In this document: piece after piece, positions 60,634 to 64,000 of the stretch
How positions within the stretch are numbered: position 1 is the first letter of the stretch
Layout: every line of letters starts with the position of its first letter
From: Schistocerca nitens
Taxonomy: Eukaryota > Arthropoda > Insecta > Orthoptera > Acrididae
Direction of reading: 5' to 3'
Length of the DNA stretch: 64,000 nt
Assembly (NCBI RefSeq): GCF_023898315.1
Contig: NC_064622.1
Location: 270,621,503 to 270,685,502, forward strand
Notes under the pieces: model-generated
What the model was told of the DNA's origin: nothing
Database searches by the model: none
Seen by the model: the letters and a program-made list of their open reading frames with translations, nothing else
Translations under genes and position numbers: made by a program

Positions 60634-60757
60634 TAGCTGCAGATATCAGAAGAAGGTTTCAGCCCAGTAACAACAATCCAGCGTTCAAGGTTTGGTGCTT
60701 TTTATTCTTCTCCTCAGAATCAAACATCACACATAGAAGATTGATATGTTACTATAC
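60634..60757. other. PISD intron next to exon
   Basis: Short stretch between mariner 4 and the donor site of the 60758-60887 exon. Nothing else was seen. Confidence 0.6.
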
Positions 60758-60887
60758 CTTGACTTACTGGTTTCCATGTATGTGGTCCAAGGAAAGCTTC
60801 AAGCGTGTATGTGACACCCTTGACTTGTTCCACTTTGCTAGATGAAACACGTCCTATATTTACCACACTCCCATCTGCAGGAGATAC
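60758..60887 (-). CDS. PISD: PISD exon carrying the SPADG catalytic-aspartate segment
   Basis: Exon of phosphatidylserine decarboxylase, the mitochondrial inner-membrane enzyme that converts phosphatidylserine to phosphatidylethanolamine. The minus strand reads [12 protein letters not shown], then VEQVKGVTY and EAFLGP, all in the positions conserved in the family; the Asp of SPADG is the expected catalytic aspartate. The acceptor is an AG directly before the GTA codon at 60887. Two donors are possible: GTAAGT at 60767 or GTATAG at 60757. I chose the second because it leaves one extra base, and the next exon (44634) starts with the two bases needed to complete a Glu codon, giving VSQEDNGGG. 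With the first donor the frame would not join without another exon. Upstream exons with the targeting peptide and membrane segment were not found. Identification is strong; the exact donor is moderately sure. Confidence 0.88.
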
Positions 60888-61227
60888 CTGTTGATGGAAA
60901 AACATATGGGTACTGGTAGTGATTACTTTCTTCTAACATCGGTGCTTTTTCTTACATGAATACAAAATCTAATATAAAAAATTTCATATGTAATAAGTTG
61001 TACATTTATGAGACATGCACAGCTCGCTAATTGAATGGAATTTTTACCAGGACTAAATATGTTAGCAACCACTCAATTTTTCCATTACAAGCTCCAATTA
61101 GAATTGAGGACTCTGTTCATACTTATATCTGGGTGTAGGCACTGTCACAAGGTACTATATCTAGTTGCTTCTGAGCAATTCTGGTCTGGTAACTTCAGCT
61201 ATTGCCAAATTTGAGAGTTATGGCGTC

Positions 61228-61259
<32 letters not shown>

Positions 61260-64000
61260 TTTTTGTATTGTAGGTCTTTACATTGAAAGATATTTTTTGT
61301 CATTCTTGGAGTATTTTTAATTTTTCATTCTTGCATTTTATATTCATTTTTGCTTTTAAGCAGCCATTATTCCATATTTCAACAATTTCATACTTACAGA
61401 CATACATCAAGCATCGATTTCAGAAATGAACAGAAGGAGATGTTGCTGTGGTCTATGTGGATGGCCAACCAACTAGCCTTTACTATATTTCTTATTTACC
61501 GTTTTTCAGCTTCAGTTTTTCCATTTTCCTGTTTATGTCTATTTCAGTCTGTCAGCCAAAAGTAGGGCCTCAGTAATATAAAATTTACGAACTTTAAGGA
61601 AATGAGACTATATAGACATGAAATCACACTATTCAATTTTAATTTACTGAATTAAAAATAAAATAAACAGTAATACAGCATGATTGGCTGAGAGTCAGGC
61701 AACAGGGATGTTCAGCAACCTGGTGCAAGTCTTTCGATTGGATGGCACTTTGGCAACTTGCACATCCCTAAGCTAACCCAGTAATCCTACTGATGAATCC
61801 AAACCACATTTCATTCCTGGCTTATCTTTACACAACTGGAAGGTGACAGCTAGGGTAATGCCAGACCTGGCAGTTTCCAAACATGTTTTACCACCACACC
61901 ATTAAACATGACATTTGGTGGACTATTCTGTCACATTTAGATGTGATATGTAAGACTACCACAGCATGTACATAATTCCTTGTCACTGAGACTGTGGCAT
62001 ATATTCAGTGGTGCATCTGTTCGGAATGCAGTGCACTCTAAAACTAGGATGCTTTCTTAGTTGGTAACAATACACATAGGATACCCATAAACCAAGTATT
62101 GCTGCCTTTCATGAGTTCCCAGAATACAATAAACACCTGAGCAGCATTTTCTGGGCGAATCTAACAAGGATCAGTGAAAATTTTTAAGGGCAGTACAATG
62201 GAAAAATAATGAAGGGGGAAGTTAGGATGAAATAACAGCAACAAAAGGTCCGGGAAGGTAGCCGTACTATGTAGGGAATTGCATTTGAAAGAAAACAAGC
62301 TTAAGAAGATTTGATGAAAGAGAGAAATAAATTGTGACATTTCTGTGAAAACTCAAGTTTATATATTTTTGTCATTGTGAGCTCATATTTTTAATATTAT
62401 ACTAAGAGCTTTTGCTCTTCATAGATACAAGCAGGTAGTTATGTAAAGTTGGGGTACAACATAAAATTCTAGTCCTGTGGTTAGTGTAGGGATTTTCTGA
62501 GCACAATCAGATACAAACAACACCAAAACTAGCAACATAGGACTGGTGATTAATGAATCCTATCTTATAGATCAAAGTGATTCTCATTAAATAATTTGGT
62601 GGAGATTAGAATGAAGGAGATGGATCTGGGAATAATTATGTTCTCTCTCCTGATTGTGATATTATTAAATCCCATAGCTGGATCGTGTTATCATACATAA
62701 CTGGGACAACATGTCCAATGAAACATAAGAAGATGGGACAACTCCATTTGATCTGATACCACTCACTCATAACATACACAATACTTTTTCTTTTCTTCTT
62801 CCTTACGAACCTGATACATATAACAAAAATATGAAATACCATAGAATAGTAAGGCCTCTCACCCCTCCCCCTCTCAGTCTTTCAAGAACCTAACTCCCAT
62901 GTATAAAATGGTTTCAAATGTCCAATGAATTCACAAATATATTAATGTGTTACACATTTGATCTTAAGAATGTAAGTGGGAAAAAGTTTAGAAAAGGTCT
63001 GAAATTGTACTTGATGTTTGTTTCAAGTCTGTAGGTGCTCTCATCATCAGACAGTGGATGAGTATACACCAAGTAATTTGCACTCCATTTCCAGTAAGAG
63101 GTAATTCCTCACACACTGCAATGTTCCTGGCACAATATCTCCTGAACTATGTATTTAACAATGATATAATTTTACAGCTACATTTAGTGGTATATATGTG
63201 GATACTATCTATAAAATGTGTTGAAAATAGAATTAGTAGTAAAGAAGTAATAAATTAAAACAGAATGCCTTATACTGAGTGATAAACTAATTTCCTTTCA
63301 TTATTTTGTCTGGGTGTGCCAGAAAGAAAAGATTTTGTAAAGGTTTGAACTTGTGTGTAAAATGTTTTTCAAGTCACTAAAACTTAGCTACAAGATGTCC
63401 TGAAATTCCTGGACATGCCTTACATTTCCAACAGTGTCCATATGGTAGTCTGTAAGGGGGTTGGGGGCAAGACCTACGGGTATAGAATATTTTTAACATT
63501 TCGGAGGACGAATGGTGACTTGCAGGTAGCAACAAAACCATTATAGTTCCAACTCTGTTAAAGACCTATGTAGTATCAACTTTTAAATAATTTTCTTGAA
63601 AGAAAAGCACCTGACTACCCTGTATTTTTTCCTTTCCCTAAGAGCCATAGGGAGATCATGTAATGCATCTCCCCGCCCCCCTACCCACAGGTATGCGTGT
63701 CCTTGCTATATTGTAACCGCTTGTCTGGCTTCAAATCTCTCACATTTTCAGGAAGAAGCAGTGATCTTTAGAAAATGACCTGGCAACTGGGAAAATAGAA
63801 ATGAATAATTGGTTATTACTGCTGTTCTATACAGCAACATGGCTACAGTTACAGAGCTTACTCATGCATTAATAACACTGAATGACAGATGTGGCAAAGC
63901 AGCATTTACATTCCAAGGCAAAGCAAAATGAAGCTTTATTCTCACTGATCCATTTGAATTTTGGCTACTGAAGAATAAGCAAGTGGAAAGTTAACAATTA
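60888..64000. other. PISD upstream intron, no further exon recognised
   Basis: AT-rich sequence upstream (on the minus strand) of the SPADG exon. The preceding PISD exon, expected to encode a LSEFFRR-like segment, was not found. A TG microsatellite is at 61218-61260. No LINE or transposon end was recognised. Confidence 0.5.
61218..61260. repeat. (TG)n microsatellite, slightly interrupted
   Basis: TG run with one TATG interruption near its end. Confidence 0.95.

Noticed and set aside
61676-61925. Possible SINE around 61676-61925
   Set aside because: No B box, tail or target duplication could be found.
63000-63060. Minus-strand CTGATGA...GAAAC as a hammerhead ribozyme
   Set aside because: The core letters occur, but the sequence between them does not form a convincing stem II and no element end is nearby.

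Overview
The window is nuclear DNA from an animal, most likely an insect with a large, repeat-swollen genome. Introns tens of kilobases long, layers of nested LINEs, mariners, Penelope-like elements and a tRNA-derived SINE all point to a grasshopper/locust-type (orthopteran) genome. The order is inferred from element types, not proven. There is no bacterial gene organisation, no CRISPR array and no operon.

One host gene is recognisable: phosphatidylserine decarboxylase (PISD) on the minus strand. Three coding exons are seen at 60758-60887, 44473-44634 and 11135-11295. Their splice sites and phases join into one continuous frame. They carry the SPADG aspartate and the DYHRFHSP histidine of the family. 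The 5' exons and the last exon with the self-cleaving serine (LGST-type motif) were not found. Almost everything else is intron sequence of this gene filled with mobile elements.

Layout. 1-3545: LINE family A on the minus strand, interrupted by a complete mariner (1348-2666). 3548-3918: oppositely oriented LINE A 3' end. 4795-10122: sparse, with microsatellites, a possible LTR-like tract and a LINE B 3' end. 11135-11295: PISD exon. 12079-12945: palindromic mariner relic. 13450-14535: broken mariner. 15900-24835: one LINE A copy split by three insertions: a 1.1 kb foldback element with tRNA-like cores, a 4.9 kb LINE C with an RNase H domain and an 11-bp target-site duplication, and a Tc1/mariner-superfamily element. 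24836-26085: Penelope-like relic. 26105-30440: Ty3/gypsy relic containing a mariner and a 1.47 kb TA-flanked element. 30795-31606: LINE D 3' half with a CA/GA tail. 32981-41665: LINE E, interrupted by a SINE and by CR1/jockey-like LINE G. 42370-43290: RTE-like relic. 44473-44634: PISD exon. 46126-48310: LINE B split by LINE H, which has a twin-priming (5' inversion) structure. 50220-51845: head-to-head Penelope-like pair. 52838-58545: near full-length LINE F. 58800-60633: LINE B tail followed by another mariner. 60758-60887: PISD exon. 60888-64000: plain intron.

Every reverse-transcriptase or transposase reading frame is damaged or truncated, so none looks autonomous. I found no convincing new gene system. 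The most unusual items are the foldback element with tRNA-like sequence in both arms, the twin-primed LINE H with exactly recoverable target site, and the shared 3' tail between the SINE and the LINE C insertion. Family letters A-H are labels used only here.
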